Below are positions 35,610 through 44,067 of a DNA stretch of 64,000 bases, piece by piece. This stretch comes from Salinarchaeum sp. IM2453. Lineage in GTDB: Archaea; Halobacteriota; Halobacteria; Halobacteriales; Salinarchaeaceae. The notes beneath the pieces were generated by a model. It saw only the letters and a program-made list of their open reading frames with translations, was not told the origin of the DNA and made no database searches. The translations under genes were made by a program, and so were the position numbers. Position 1 is the stretch's first letter; every line of letters starts with the position of its first letter. The stretch lies in contig NZ_CP081183.1 in the NCBI RefSeq assembly GCF_019693215.1, positions 1,987,226-2,051,225 on the forward strand. The letters are read 5' to 3'.

Positions 35610-36199
35610 CAGACAATCACCTCAATTGTAAATACGGCAAGCAGCAAAAATAACATTCCAAAGATATCTCCCAGTGTTGTCACAATTGGACCGACAAGAT
35701 TGTCTGGGTCGTATCCGAGTCGATACCCTGCAAAAATTAGCACGAGTAGTCCGATAATCATCACAACTGACGTTAGTACTCCAGCGATGAGCATAATCCC
35801 CACAAACTCGTATAGAGCAGCAGCTTCTCGTCCTAATATCTCTAGGGCACCCCAAGAAATTACTCCAATTACAATTGAGATTCCAATTCCATTAATAAAT
35901 GATGCAATTACTGCATTTACTAGTCGGTCATTCCACTCCAACTTCGGTTTGATCAGTCCCTGATGCAGCCCACTTGAAATTCGCCCGCCAAGTGCACCAT
36001 ACACATTTCCACGTGTCGCTAAAAACACTGGAACCATCACCAACAACCCCGGAAACCGTGCCACGCTGTCGAGTAACTCTTCTAAGACCAACCCAGCAAA
36101 TAATCCACCTCCAAGGGCAATAATTAATATTGGTAATGACTCTCGATAGATCCGCCACATCTCTTGACGTGGATCCATGTTATGTACAATTTTGCCCAT
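35609..36199 (-). CDS. MgtE-type divalent cation transporter, half protein (first)
   Basis: A 196-residue five-helix MgtE domain, paralogous to the next gene. Motifs: 'MVPVFLATRGNVYGALGGRI' (here GN instead of GGN) and 'GPIVTTLGDIFGMLFLL'. The N-terminus 'MDPRQEMWRIYRESLPIL' is the amphipathic lead-in; an in-frame ATG at 36178 is an alternative start. It is the first gene of a two-gene operon and is convergent to the PhoU/TrkA-C regulator. It lacks CBS domains, so any gating must come from another protein, perhaps that regulator. Confidence 0.85.
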   Translation of the reverse strand: MGKIVHNMDPRQEMWRIYRESLPILIIALGGGLFAGLVLEELLDSVARFPGLLVMVPVFLATRGNVYGALGGRISSGLHQGLIKPKLEWNDRLVNAVIASFINGIGISIVIGVISWGALEILGREAAALYEFVGIMLIAGVLTSVVMIIGLLVLIFAGYRLGYDPDNLVGPIVTTLGDIFGMLFLLLAVFTIEVIV

Positions 36200-36912
36200 C
36201 CATGAAAATCGTTTGTGAACTGGTTTCCCTTCAAGCTCAAGACTTTGATAAATCGACTTGTGGATCGTTTGACTTCCCTCTACCCCTGTGGAAGTGGTAT
36301 TCCTCCTTGTGGATTTCAGCTTGCTTCTAATCCTTCGGAGACAATGTTCCTTGCCTCACAGCAGAAATACGGGCAGCGATCGGCCGAGCGTCGCACGAAA
36401 TACACAGGTCTTGTTTCACTGTATCTATGACACTTCGAGAGCTACGACATGACTGTTGCCAGGACGCTTATCTAACCATCTGGTAAAGTGTTCAAATATT
36501 GTGTCAAATATTATTTTGAGGTAAAATTAAATAACTTTGCCGAATATATTATAAAAATATTTTATTTTGCCGAAAAACAGTTGCTTGATAAACTTTTCTC
36601 GCAGATATTACCTTATTAACCTCGTTTAAATCATTATAAATCATGTTCATCCTTAATGTGGATGAATTCAGTAGGGACTGCACATTTCATCATATCGTAT
36701 TTAGTGTGGTACTCTGGGGAACTGGCTAGTAAGGTATCAAAGTTTGTCGTCGGTATCCTTTATTTGGTACAACAATCGGCCCTCGTATCAGCCTGCCGCC
36801 GTCCTTCAAATTATCCTGGCCTGTCAGGTAAAAATTCACTTTCCGTTCGATTGGGCCATTCCTTATGTGTACCGCATGTGAACCGACTTTTCCATTTCGA
36901 AGGTGACTAACT
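36200..36912. other. Long gene-free region with a possible mRNA leader
   Basis: About 710 bases without a convincing gene. From 36490 to 36655 the DNA is very AT-rich, with two TTTGCCGAA motifs (around 36537 and 36570). A TATA-like ATTATAAA at 36633-36640 would start a transcript near 36660, giving the Nramp-like gene at 36913 an unusually long leader of about 250 bases. An 84-codon frame fills this leader (36656-36910) but is poor in acidic residues. The leader ends with the Shine-Dalgarno-like GAAGGTGA just before the ATG. Confidence 0.45.
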
Positions 36913-38466
36913 ATGGCTACAGATCCTGAATTTCCAACTGACCGTCCAAGTCAAAGCAGCGATGAGCCTGTTCCTCCCGAGGAGTATAGTGAGAGTGAGA
37001 AAATTGACTATGATGTCACACCTCCAAAAACGGATTATAAATCATTATTCAAGCACTTTGGACCCGGTATTTTACTGATGATGACTGGCGTGGGAACAAG
37101 CCACATTATTACTATACCCACCGCTGGTGGTCGATTCGCATGGGCTCTTCTATGGGCAATTCCGCTAGCCTATGCATTCAAGTGGTACGGTTTTCGGATG
37201 GCATACCGTTTCACGTATGCAACCGGAAAAAGCATCATGGATGCGATGAATGCAACGAAGCGTAAGTGGGCTTTGTGGTATGTTTTGTTAGTGTTTGGTG
37301 TACAAATGTTAATTGGCCAAGCAGGACGGTTGATTGCTGCAGCTGCTGTACTTTATTTTGCCTTTACAACGCCCGGATTTGTCGATCTGCCAATGTGGGT
37401 GTATGCTACAGGGATCGGCGGGATTAGCGTTGGTATTATTCTATCGGGTAAGTACCGCCTTGTTGAGTGGGTTGTCAAGATAATAATGGTGGTCGTTGTC
37501 ATTGCGTTTGTGCTTGTCTACTTTGTCAACCCGCCTCCAGCTGATGCGTATGTTAATTTCTTCGTGATCGATGTGCCTCCTGAAGCATGGCTTGTCTTCG
37601 CTGCAAGCATCGGGCTTCTCCCAACCGGAATTGACGTCTCATTACAAGCATCTGAGTGGGGCTTAGCGAAAAAGAAAGGTCTACCTCGCCTGCGTCGCCG
37701 TCTTGAACAGGAGGGAGCAGCAAAAGATATCGATAAATTCAACGGTTCAACTGATGTCAGTGATTTCACCGTTGATTACGATCAGCTTTCTGACCGAACA
37801 CGCGAATACTGCTACCGATGGTTCAGAATCGGCGTCCGTGACTTTGACTTTAGTAATGTTGTTTCGCTTATACTCGCCATAATTATTATGTCCCTATCGG
37901 TTGTTTGGATGTATCCGTCAGATGTTGAAGGAGAAGCTGCGATTGGAGAGATAGCTGCTATTTTTACTGAATCCGTTGGATCATGGATGATGGCTCTCTT
38001 CCTTCTCGGCGCGTTTGGAATTACATTCTCTACACAGTTCAACTATTTCGATGGTCGTCCACGAGTTATCTCTGCCGCTTGTCGAAACCTGTTCCCTAGA
38101 GTATCTAAATGGTCTGGAGTCGAGAACTCACCAGACGGAGCATCACGCGTCTGGTATTCTGAGTTGAATATCTGGCGTATTTCAATGATGTTGTCCTTTG
38201 TTGGTGCCGTTGCAATCATCGCTGGTGTTCCTGAACCCGTATTTGTTGTCTTGGTTGCCTCAGCACTTGCAGCCGTGATTGCACCAATTATCTTCTTCTT
38301 TAACTTCTGGTTCTGCCTGAAAGCAATCCCGGAAGACAGTGAGTTTTATCCAGCACAATGGGAGATTTACTTCACGTGGATCAGCCTCATTGTATTTACC
38401 TTCTTGATCATTCTTTCACTGCTAGCAATGTTCGATTTGATCGGTTGGATCATCCCAAATGCATAA
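36913..38466 (+). CDS. Nramp-related membrane transporter, non-canonical (second copy)
   Basis: A 517-residue paralogue of the 412-1782 protein, with about eleven to twelve helices and a 50-residue acidic N-terminal tail. Segment 1 reads 'MTGVGTSHIITIPTAGG' where Nramp metal transporters have DPGN; segment 6 reads 'LLPTGIDVSLQASEW' where they have MPH. It has a larger cytoplasmic loop after segment 6, rich in Arg and Lys ('LPRLRRRLEQEG'). GAAGGTGA six bases before the ATG suggests a leadered mRNA, unlike many genes here. A small membrane-anchored protein gene follows 18 bases after the stop. Substrate unknown. Confidence 0.75.
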   Translation: MATDPEFPTDRPSQSSDEPVPPEEYSESEKIDYDVTPPKTDYKSLFKHFGPGILLMMTGVGTSHIITIPTAGGRFAWALLWAIPLAYAFKWYGFRMAYRFTYATGKSIMDAMNATKRKWALWYVLLVFGVQMLIGQAGRLIAAAAVLYFAFTTPGFVDLPMWVYATGIGGISVGIILSGKYRLVEWVVKIIMVVVVIAFVLVYFVNPPPADAYVNFFVIDVPPEAWLVFAASIGLLPTGIDVSLQASEWGLAKKKGLPRLRRRLEQEGAAKDIDKFNGSTDVSDFTVDYDQLSDRTREYCYRWFRIGVRDFDFSNVVSLILAIIIMSLSVVWMYPSDVEGEAAIGEIAAIFTESVGSWMMALFLLGAFGITFSTQFNYFDGRPRVISAACRNLFPRVSKWSGVENSPDGASRVWYSELNIWRISMMLSFVGAVAIIAGVPEPVFVVLVASALAAVIAPIIFFFNFWFCLKAIPEDSEFYPAQWEIYFTWISLIVFTFLIILSLLAMFDLIGWIIPNA

Positions 38467-38484
38467 TTATATTCAGATAGTGTC

Positions 38485-38919
38485 ATGCCAACATTTACTA
38501 TAGATAAAGAACGATTTCTCGGGCTTGCGATCCTTGGTTTAGCTATTGGAATGGTCACGCTTGTAGGTTCATTCTTGTCTCCTACCCTCGGTCAATACTA
38601 TATTGGAGATCTAGTCCAAGAAGAGTCATATGCAACAGTCCATGTCGATGAGTCAGATGAGAAAATAGAGATAACTGTTACCAGTCTTCTGAATGCTGAT
38701 ATGATCCAAGTACAACACTCAGCAATCAATGAGTCAGTGGCTACAACAAAGCTCAATGAAACAGGATCTGAACTTCACTTAGAACCAGAAAGTTCCTATC
38801 TTGATGCACCAATCGAAGAAGGAGATGTCATTGAGTTTGTTATTCATGTTGAGGATGATAGTGGCTTAGACGCAATTGACACCAGACAGTACGAAGTTAA
38901 CCATACTTATCCCACGTGA
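38485..38919 (+). CDS. Membrane-anchored small protein, unrecognised
   Basis: A 144-residue protein with one hydrophobic segment (about residues 11-33, 'LGLAILGLAIGMVTLVGSF') and an acidic, beta-rich domain (about 45-140) that would lie outside the cell. It is only 18 bases behind the Nramp-like gene, so it is probably its partner in one operon. No family is recognised; an N-terminal signal-anchor is the best description. Confidence 0.65.
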   Translation: MPTFTIDKERFLGLAILGLAIGMVTLVGSFLSPTLGQYYIGDLVQEESYATVHVDESDEKIEITVTSLLNADMIQVQHSAINESVATTKLNETGSELHLEPESSYLDAPIEEGDVIEFVIHVEDDSGLDAIDTRQYEVNHTYPT

Positions 38920-38947
38920 AGATGTTCCGTAAATTGTCGCTCACACG

Positions 38948-39364
38948 TTAGCGAATGACTGTAACTGGAACAGCTGATCGACGAATAACTTTTTCCGCCA
39001 CACTTCCGAGCAGCACTCGGTCAATTCCTTTACGACCGTGACTTCCGATAAATATATGATCGATGTCGTTGTCCATTGCGAACTCTACAATTGTGTTGTG
39101 TGGTGTGCCTTCGGCAAACTCGTATTTGGCATCAAATCCGGCATCGTTGAACTGCTGTTTAAATTCAGCAAGGTGGTCTTCGATTTCTTCCTGTTCGGCT
39201 GCCTCCTGATATACGCGGGTCTGTGTAACTGGAATTCCCGGTGCGACCACATGTAGTAGAGTAATTTTTGATCCCCAAAAATTATCCAGTGCAAACCTGA
39301 CTGCTGCTTGACAGGGGTCTGAGTCGTCCACTGCGATCAACGCATGGGCATCATCTGCTGACAT
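38948..39364 (-). CDS. Universal stress protein, single UspA domain
   Basis: A 138-residue UspA protein with the complete ATP-binding pattern G-x2-G-x9-G-S ('GSHGRKGIDRVLLGSVAEKV'). The N-terminus 'ALIAVDDSDPCQAAVRFAL' is the canonical beta1-alpha1 unit. It should bind ATP as a dimer in the cytoplasm. It is convergent with the membrane-anchored protein gene and divergent from the GAPDH gene, whose AT-rich promoter region separates them. Confidence 0.9.
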   Translation of the reverse strand: MSADDAHALIAVDDSDPCQAAVRFALDNFWGSKITLLHVVAPGIPVTQTRVYQEAAEQEEIEDHLAEFKQQFNDAGFDAKYEFAEGTPHNTIVEFAMDNDIDHIFIGSHGRKGIDRVLLGSVAEKVIRRSAVPVTVIR

Positions 39365-39592
39365 ACAGAATCTATATGTTGTACTCAGTTTTATTATAAA
39401 GACTTTTGGCTCTGATCAAAATTTATCATGTTCCTTTATGATGAATAGATCAGAGACTATTGAATTTTATCCACTGTATTTTTATACTAGTATACGAGAA
39501 GTCTATGTCATTATTAAATGTATTGGTTGGTGTAATACGTACATTGATCCTCGATTATTCATGTAAGTATATGATAGTCACAACTCACACGT

Positions 39593-40585
39593 ATGATTAA
39601 TGTAGGTGTAAACGGATACGGAACAATTGGAAAACGAGTCGCTGACGCTGTTGCAGCCATGCCGGACATGTCTCTTGTCGGGATCAGCAAAGCGAGTGCT
39701 GGCCACACAGCAGATGCAGCCCACTCACGTGGTTACGATATCTATCCTCCGGATGGACGACAAGAAGATTTTGCACAAAGCGGAATTAACACGGCAGGGG
39801 TTGTCGACGATATGATTAAACAAAGCGATGTTGTTGTCGACACCACCCCGGCTGGAATGGGTGCTGAATATCGGCCCATTTATGAGGAGCACGATACACC
39901 TGCAATCTTTCAAGGTGGAGAACCCTCTGAGGTCGCCCCAGTAAGCTTCACTGCTCGGGCAAATTATAATGAGGCAATTGGAGAAGACTATGTTCGAATT
40001 GTATCTTGTAATACTACTGGGCTAAACCGCCTCTTTGCTCCATTGCTTGAAGAATATGGGATTGAACGGGCACTTGTCACGCTTGTCAGGTGCCGAGGCG
40101 AACATGCTGTGATTTCTGCTGATCCGGTTAATCCCCCATCTCACCACGGTCCAGATGCGCTTGAAGTGCTTCCTGAGATCGGCGACATCCAAACGATGGG
40201 AATGCGGGTCCCAACAGTTCGCCATCACTTCCATACAGTCAATGTTGAGCTTGAGGATCCTCCGTCTGAGTCTGACATAATTGAGTTTCTCTCTTCAGAA
40301 TCACGACTTCATCTTATCGATGAAGACTTAGACATGAACTCTGGATGGGACTTACAGGAATTCGCTCTGGACCGGGGGCGCGATCGTATGAATCTCTATC
40401 AGAACCAGATATTTGAGGGCTCAGTTACTGTTGAAGGGAATCAATTATACCTGTTCCAGTCAATTCATCGTGAGAGCGATGTCATACCAGAGAACATCGA
40501 TGCAATCCGAGCGATAACCGAAGGAATCGACAAAGAAGAGAGTATTGCACGCACCAACGAAGTGCTTGAAGTCGGAGGGTTCTAA
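39593..40585 (+). CDS. gapB: Type II glyceraldehyde-3-phosphate dehydrogenase (archaeal)
   Basis: A 330-residue archaeal-type phosphorylating GAPDH. Residues 1-20 carry the nucleotide-binding loop 'GVNGYGTIGKRVADAV'; the catalytic cysteine is C139 in 'VSCNTTGLNRL'; 'VRCRGEHAVISADPVNP' and 'VPTVRHHFHTVNVEL' are conserved substrate-domain segments. It interconverts glyceraldehyde-3-phosphate and 1,3-bisphosphoglycerate, in haloarchaea mainly in the gluconeogenic direction for the type II enzyme. The next gene, a PEP-synthase-like half protein, starts three bases after the stop, so the two are tightly coupled. The symbol used varies between genomes (gap, gapB). Confidence 0.88.
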   Translation: MINVGVNGYGTIGKRVADAVAAMPDMSLVGISKASAGHTADAAHSRGYDIYPPDGRQEDFAQSGINTAGVVDDMIKQSDVVVDTTPAGMGAEYRPIYEEHDTPAIFQGGEPSEVAPVSFTARANYNEAIGEDYVRIVSCNTTGLNRLFAPLLEEYGIERALVTLVRCRGEHAVISADPVNPPSHHGPDALEVLPEIGDIQTMGMRVPTVRHHFHTVNVELEDPPSESDIIEFLSSESRLHLIDEDLDMNSGWDLQEFALDRGRDRMNLYQNQIFEGSVTVEGNQLYLFQSIHRESDVIPENIDAIRAITEGIDKEESIARTNEVLEVGGF

Positions 40586-40588
40586 TAG

Positions 40589-41965
40589 ATGTCTCAACAC
40601 CAGTCTTCCCGTGAGCAACATGAAGACTCTGATAATCTCCTTTGCCAAGGTCTAGGTGCGAGTCCTGGCGAAATAAGTGGTAAGGTTACCATTGTAAACG
40701 ATCTTGAGGAAACAGATCAGGTAACTGAACAAGATATTATTGTTACAGAGATGACGATGCCGGAAATGGTTCCCGCAATGAAACGGGCAAGTGGCATTGT
40801 CACCAATCAAGGCGGGATTACGTGTCATGCCGCGATTGTCTCTCGTGAGCTAGGAGTTCCAGCAATTGTCGGTACAGGAGACGCAACAACTGAGCTAGAG
40901 GATGGGCAAACAGTCGAAATCGACGGTGACCGGGGCACAATTAAGAAGGCAGAAGCTTCGGACGTACTCTCCTCGTCTAGCGAAACTGATGACACAAGTC
41001 AGACATCTAATTCATCAGAAAGCACCTCCTCATCAACAGCTACCACGGACCCAGCTGTTCCCACAACTACAGCAACCGATGTGTTTGTCAACGTTTCAAT
41101 TCCAGAAGCAGCCGAAAGGGCTGCAGCAACAGACGCAGACGGTGTCGGTCTTCTCCGGGTAGAACATATCCTGCTATCATTGCAAAAGACGCCGGCAAAG
41201 TACGTTGAGGACCACGGCGCTGATGAATTCGTTGATCAAGTTGCACAGGAAGTAGAACGAGTTGCAGAAGCGTTTTATCCACGTGAAGTCCGAGCTCGGA
41301 CAATGGACGCACCAACAGACGAATTAGCAGAGCTTGAAGGCGGAGAGGCCGAACCCCACGAACATAATCCAATGCTTGGCTGGCGAGGCATCCGACGAAG
41401 TCTTGATGAGACTTCACTAACAAAGCTTGAGCTTCGTGCGTTTAAACAGGTTCGTGACAATGGATACGACAACCTCTATGTAATGTTCCCCCTTCCAAAT
41501 GATCCTGAAGAGGTTGTTGAAGCACGTGAGCTAATGCGAGAAGTTGGGATTAATCCCGACGAAACTAAATGGGGTGCAATGATAGAAACCCCAGCAAGTG
41601 TCCGCCAAATCGATGAAATTATTGATACCGGTATTGATTTCGCTGCATTAGGTACAAACGATCTTATTCAGTATATCTTAGCTGTTGACCGGAACAACGG
41701 CAACGTAGCAGATGTCTTTGATGAGATGCACCCAGCAGTGCTAGAAGCTATGAGTGAAGTCATTGAAGCCTGCAATGAGAATGATGTGCACACAACGATT
41801 ACTGGACAGGCCGGATCTCGACCAGAAATGGCTCGATTCTTGGTTAATGAGGGCATCTCTTCTGTATCAGCAAATATAGACGCAGTGGATACCGTTAGAG
41901 AGGTCATTGGACGAGCGGAACAAAAACTGATCCTTGATGAGGTCCGGGCAGAACGACTTGACTAA
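40589..41965 (+). CDS. PEP synthase-like protein lacking the ATP-grasp domain
   Basis: A 458-residue protein homologous only to the C-terminal two thirds of PEP synthase/pyruvate-phosphate dikinase. Residues about 18-120 are the swivelling phosphohistidine domain with an intact 'QGGITCHAAIVSRELGVPA' site (His80). A Ser/Thr-rich acidic linker (about 125-163) follows, then the PEP/pyruvate TIM barrel with 'NPMLGWRGIRRS', 'GAMIETPASV' and 'ALGTNDLIQYILAVDRN'. The N-terminal ATP-grasp part is absent, and the catalytic cysteine of the barrel (normally ICGQ) is replaced by Thr405 ('TITGQAGSRPE'). It is linked to GAPDH by a three-base gap and to an aldolase 22 bases downstream. It may be a regulator, a partner of a separate ATP-grasp protein, or an enzyme with changed chemistry. 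Confidence 0.82.
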   Translation: MSQHQSSREQHEDSDNLLCQGLGASPGEISGKVTIVNDLEETDQVTEQDIIVTEMTMPEMVPAMKRASGIVTNQGGITCHAAIVSRELGVPAIVGTGDATTELEDGQTVEIDGDRGTIKKAEASDVLSSSSETDDTSQTSNSSESTSSSTATTDPAVPTTTATDVFVNVSIPEAAERAAATDADGVGLLRVEHILLSLQKTPAKYVEDHGADEFVDQVAQEVERVAEAFYPREVRARTMDAPTDELAELEGGEAEPHEHNPMLGWRGIRRSLDETSLTKLELRAFKQVRDNGYDNLYVMFPLPNDPEEVVEARELMREVGINPDETKWGAMIETPASVRQIDEIIDTGIDFAALGTNDLIQYILAVDRNNGNVADVFDEMHPAVLEAMSEVIEACNENDVHTTITGQAGSRPEMARFLVNEGISSVSANIDAVDTVREVIGRAEQKLILDEVRAERLD

Positions 41966-41987
41966 TCTGGGCTAATCATTTAAGAGC

Positions 41988-42857
41988 ATGCGTGGCACAG
42001 GTGTACCGATCACGACTCCATTCGACTCATCTGGAGATATACACGAAACAAAGCTTGTTGATGTTGCTGACTGGTTAATGGAGAGCGGCGTTGATTTTCT
42101 TGTTCCTACCGGATCGACGAGTGAAGCTGAACTCCTTACAGCAGAAGAACGCCATCAGGTTACAAAGATTGTTGCCGAGACTTCATCTGTTCCTGTTCTC
42201 GCTGGCGCTGGTCATCCCGGTAGAAAGGAAACACTACAGCAGATATCAAAAGCCGTGAGTGCTGGAGCAGATGCTGTTCTGATTGTTACTCCTTTTTATT
42301 ATGAGCATTCTCAATCTGATCTCATTACTTACTATCGATCGATTGCGGATGCCTCCTCTCTTCCTGTCTATCTATATAATGTTCCAGTCTATACTGACAC
42401 CTCGCTCACTCCCTCTACAGTTCAGACTCTATCAAATCATAGGAATATCCACGGAATCAAAGACTCAAGCGGTGACCTTCAGCAACTAAAGCGAATTATC
42501 ACCTTGACTAATGATTCATTTGATGTTCTTGTTGGGAGTGGCGGAATCTATGCTGATGCTCTTCTCAACGGAGCAGATGGGGGGATTCTTGCCCTTGCCA
42601 ATATAGCTCCTGAACTCACAACGGCGATTTACACAGCTGTATCAAATGATAATGTTCAAAAAGCGATTGGCTTGAATAGACAAGCAGCGGCGTTAAATCA
42701 CGCAATCACACGTCAACACGGAGTTGCTGGACTGAAACACGCCATGCAATATCGAGGCATAGACGCCGGTGGTATTCGGTCGCCACATACTTCGGTTACC
42801 GAGCGTGATGGAAAAGAGATACAAGATATCTTAGACCAGACTCCTATGATAAAATGA
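41988..42857 (+). CDS. DapA/NAL-family aldolase, possible KD(P)G aldolase
   Basis: A 289-residue class I aldolase/lyase. The Schiff-base lysine is K158 ('HGIKDSSGD'), the catalytic tyrosine Y130 ('VYLYNVPVYT'), and the carboxylate-binding loop is 'GSTSEAELLT' (GTTGE in true DapA). The family includes dihydrodipicolinate synthase, N-acetylneuraminate lyase and 2-keto-3-deoxy-(phospho)gluconate aldolase. GSTSE rather than GTTGE and the position after GAPDH and a PEP-synthase-like gene favour KDG/KDPG aldolase over lysine biosynthesis. It probably belongs to the same operon. Substrate is inference. Confidence 0.8.
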   Translation: MRGTGVPITTPFDSSGDIHETKLVDVADWLMESGVDFLVPTGSTSEAELLTAEERHQVTKIVAETSSVPVLAGAGHPGRKETLQQISKAVSAGADAVLIVTPFYYEHSQSDLITYYRSIADASSLPVYLYNVPVYTDTSLTPSTVQTLSNHRNIHGIKDSSGDLQQLKRIITLTNDSFDVLVGSGGIYADALLNGADGGILALANIAPELTTAIYTAVSNDNVQKAIGLNRQAAALNHAITRQHGVAGLKHAMQYRGIDAGGIRSPHTSVTERDGKEIQDILDQTPMIK

Positions 42858-42907
42858 ACTGTCCCGGAGACAATTCTTGGGGCACTCTGCCTGCTTTTCC
42901 CTGTAGA
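42856..42907 (+). repeat. Solo IS-end repeat after the aldolase gene
   Basis: It overlaps the end of the stop codon: TGAACTGTCCCGG / TTGGGGCAC imperfect palindrome, then CTCTGCCTGCTTTTCCCTGTAG. This is the first part of the two-part repeat; the second part (right-end hairpin) is missing, replaced by AT-rich DNA. As in copy B the repeat begins immediately at the stop codon of a plus-strand gene. Confidence 0.55.
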
Positions 42908-42989
42908 ATTCCCATTTTGCAGCAGCATTGATATTTTACAACAGTTTCTGGCCAATGCTGACAAGTGTCTGCACTACATTTAAACAACT

Positions 42990-44060
42990 GTGCTTTCCGA
43001 TGCAGAAACGCTCACTGAACTTCTTATTGCCGCCGTTGTCAGCCTTGGCGGGCTTGTTTTGGCGTATATAGTCATCAGCAAAGGCATTGAATACCTCGCT
43101 TCATACCTACCAGGTACTGATCCACAAACAATCCGCTCGGTATTCCGACGGCCAGTTGTTGGCACGGCATTTCTTTTTATTGTTTGGGTGTTTCTCCAAC
43201 CCCTTCCGATTCCAGCACAAGCTCAACCGGTTGTGACACCAGGTTTTTGGACAGTTGGTGTTCTTCTTTGGCTTCCCGGGTTTCTCCGTGCTGGACGCAT
43301 TGGAATTAAAGCAGCCGTCAAAACGGAGCAACTTGAACAGACGGTAGCCCCTATCGTTCAAAACATTTGGACGATTGTGATCCTACTTTCCGGAGCTGGC
43401 GTACTCATGTCAATCTGGGGCATTGAAATCACACCACTGCTTGCTTCTGCAGGTGTCCTCGGCATTGTACTAGGATTTGCTGCCCGGGAAACAATTGCTA
43501 ACTTTCTTGCAAGCTTATCTCTGTATGCTGATGATACCTACCAAAAGGGTGATTTTATTGAGATTGAAAGCGCCGATATTACGGGATATGTAAATGACAT
43601 CAGTATACGAAGTACAACACTTACAACTCTTGATGGTGACATCGTTACCATTCCAAACGGACAACTAAACGAGGAGATTATTACAAACCTTTCAACTCCA
43701 CAACCAACACGTCGATTACACTTACCAGTCGGTGTCTCGTATGAGGCAAATCCAGCTGAGGTAAAATCTGTTTTCCATAATGTTGTGGAAAAAGAAGGAT
43801 TAGTTCTCAATCAACCAGAGCCTCGTGTACATCTTCGTGAGTTTGGTGACTCTGCAGTTATTTTCGAACTGCTCGTTTGGATCGACCAGCCTCGGAAAAA
43901 ACGAGTTATTGAAGACAGGTTAAATACGGCAATTTATGACGCACTCGCAGCAGCTGACATCGACATTCCATATCCCCAGCGCGATGTTCGTATATCAACT
44001 GCTGATGACTCCCCGGGACGTGATACTGATCTTGTAGATAATGAGGAGGAGTCGGATTGA
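42990..44060 (+). CDS. MscS-family mechanosensitive channel
   Basis: A 356-residue MscS-type channel. There are four predicted helices: about 8-28, 53-70, 82-100 and the pore region 120-160. The pore-lining TM3 is rich in Gly and Ala ('ASAGVLGIVLGFAARETIAN'), followed by the conserved beta domain ('GDFIEIESADITGYVNDISI', 'VTIPNGQLNEEIITNLS') and the C-terminal alpha/beta domain. It should release solutes on hypo-osmotic shock. It starts at a GTG, the first fitting start. It converges with the SHOCT-domain gene only eight bases away. Confidence 0.88.
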   Translation: MLSDAETLTELLIAAVVSLGGLVLAYIVISKGIEYLASYLPGTDPQTIRSVFRRPVVGTAFLFIVWVFLQPLPIPAQAQPVVTPGFWTVGVLLWLPGFLRAGRIGIKAAVKTEQLEQTVAPIVQNIWTIVILLSGAGVLMSIWGIEITPLLASAGVLGIVLGFAARETIANFLASLSLYADDTYQKGDFIEIESADITGYVNDISIRSTTLTTLDGDIVTIPNGQLNEEIITNLSTPQPTRRLHLPVGVSYEANPAEVKSVFHNVVEKEGLVLNQPEPRVHLREFGDSAVIFELLVWIDQPRKKRVIEDRLNTAIYDALAAADIDIPYPQRDVRISTADDSPGRDTDLVDNEEESD

Positions 44061-44067
44061 ATAGGTG

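Noticed and set aside
36656-36910. 84-codon open frame ending two bases before the Nramp-like gene
   Set aside because: A TATA box is well placed before it, but the product has almost no Asp or Glu and no recognisable feature; treated as a leader instead.
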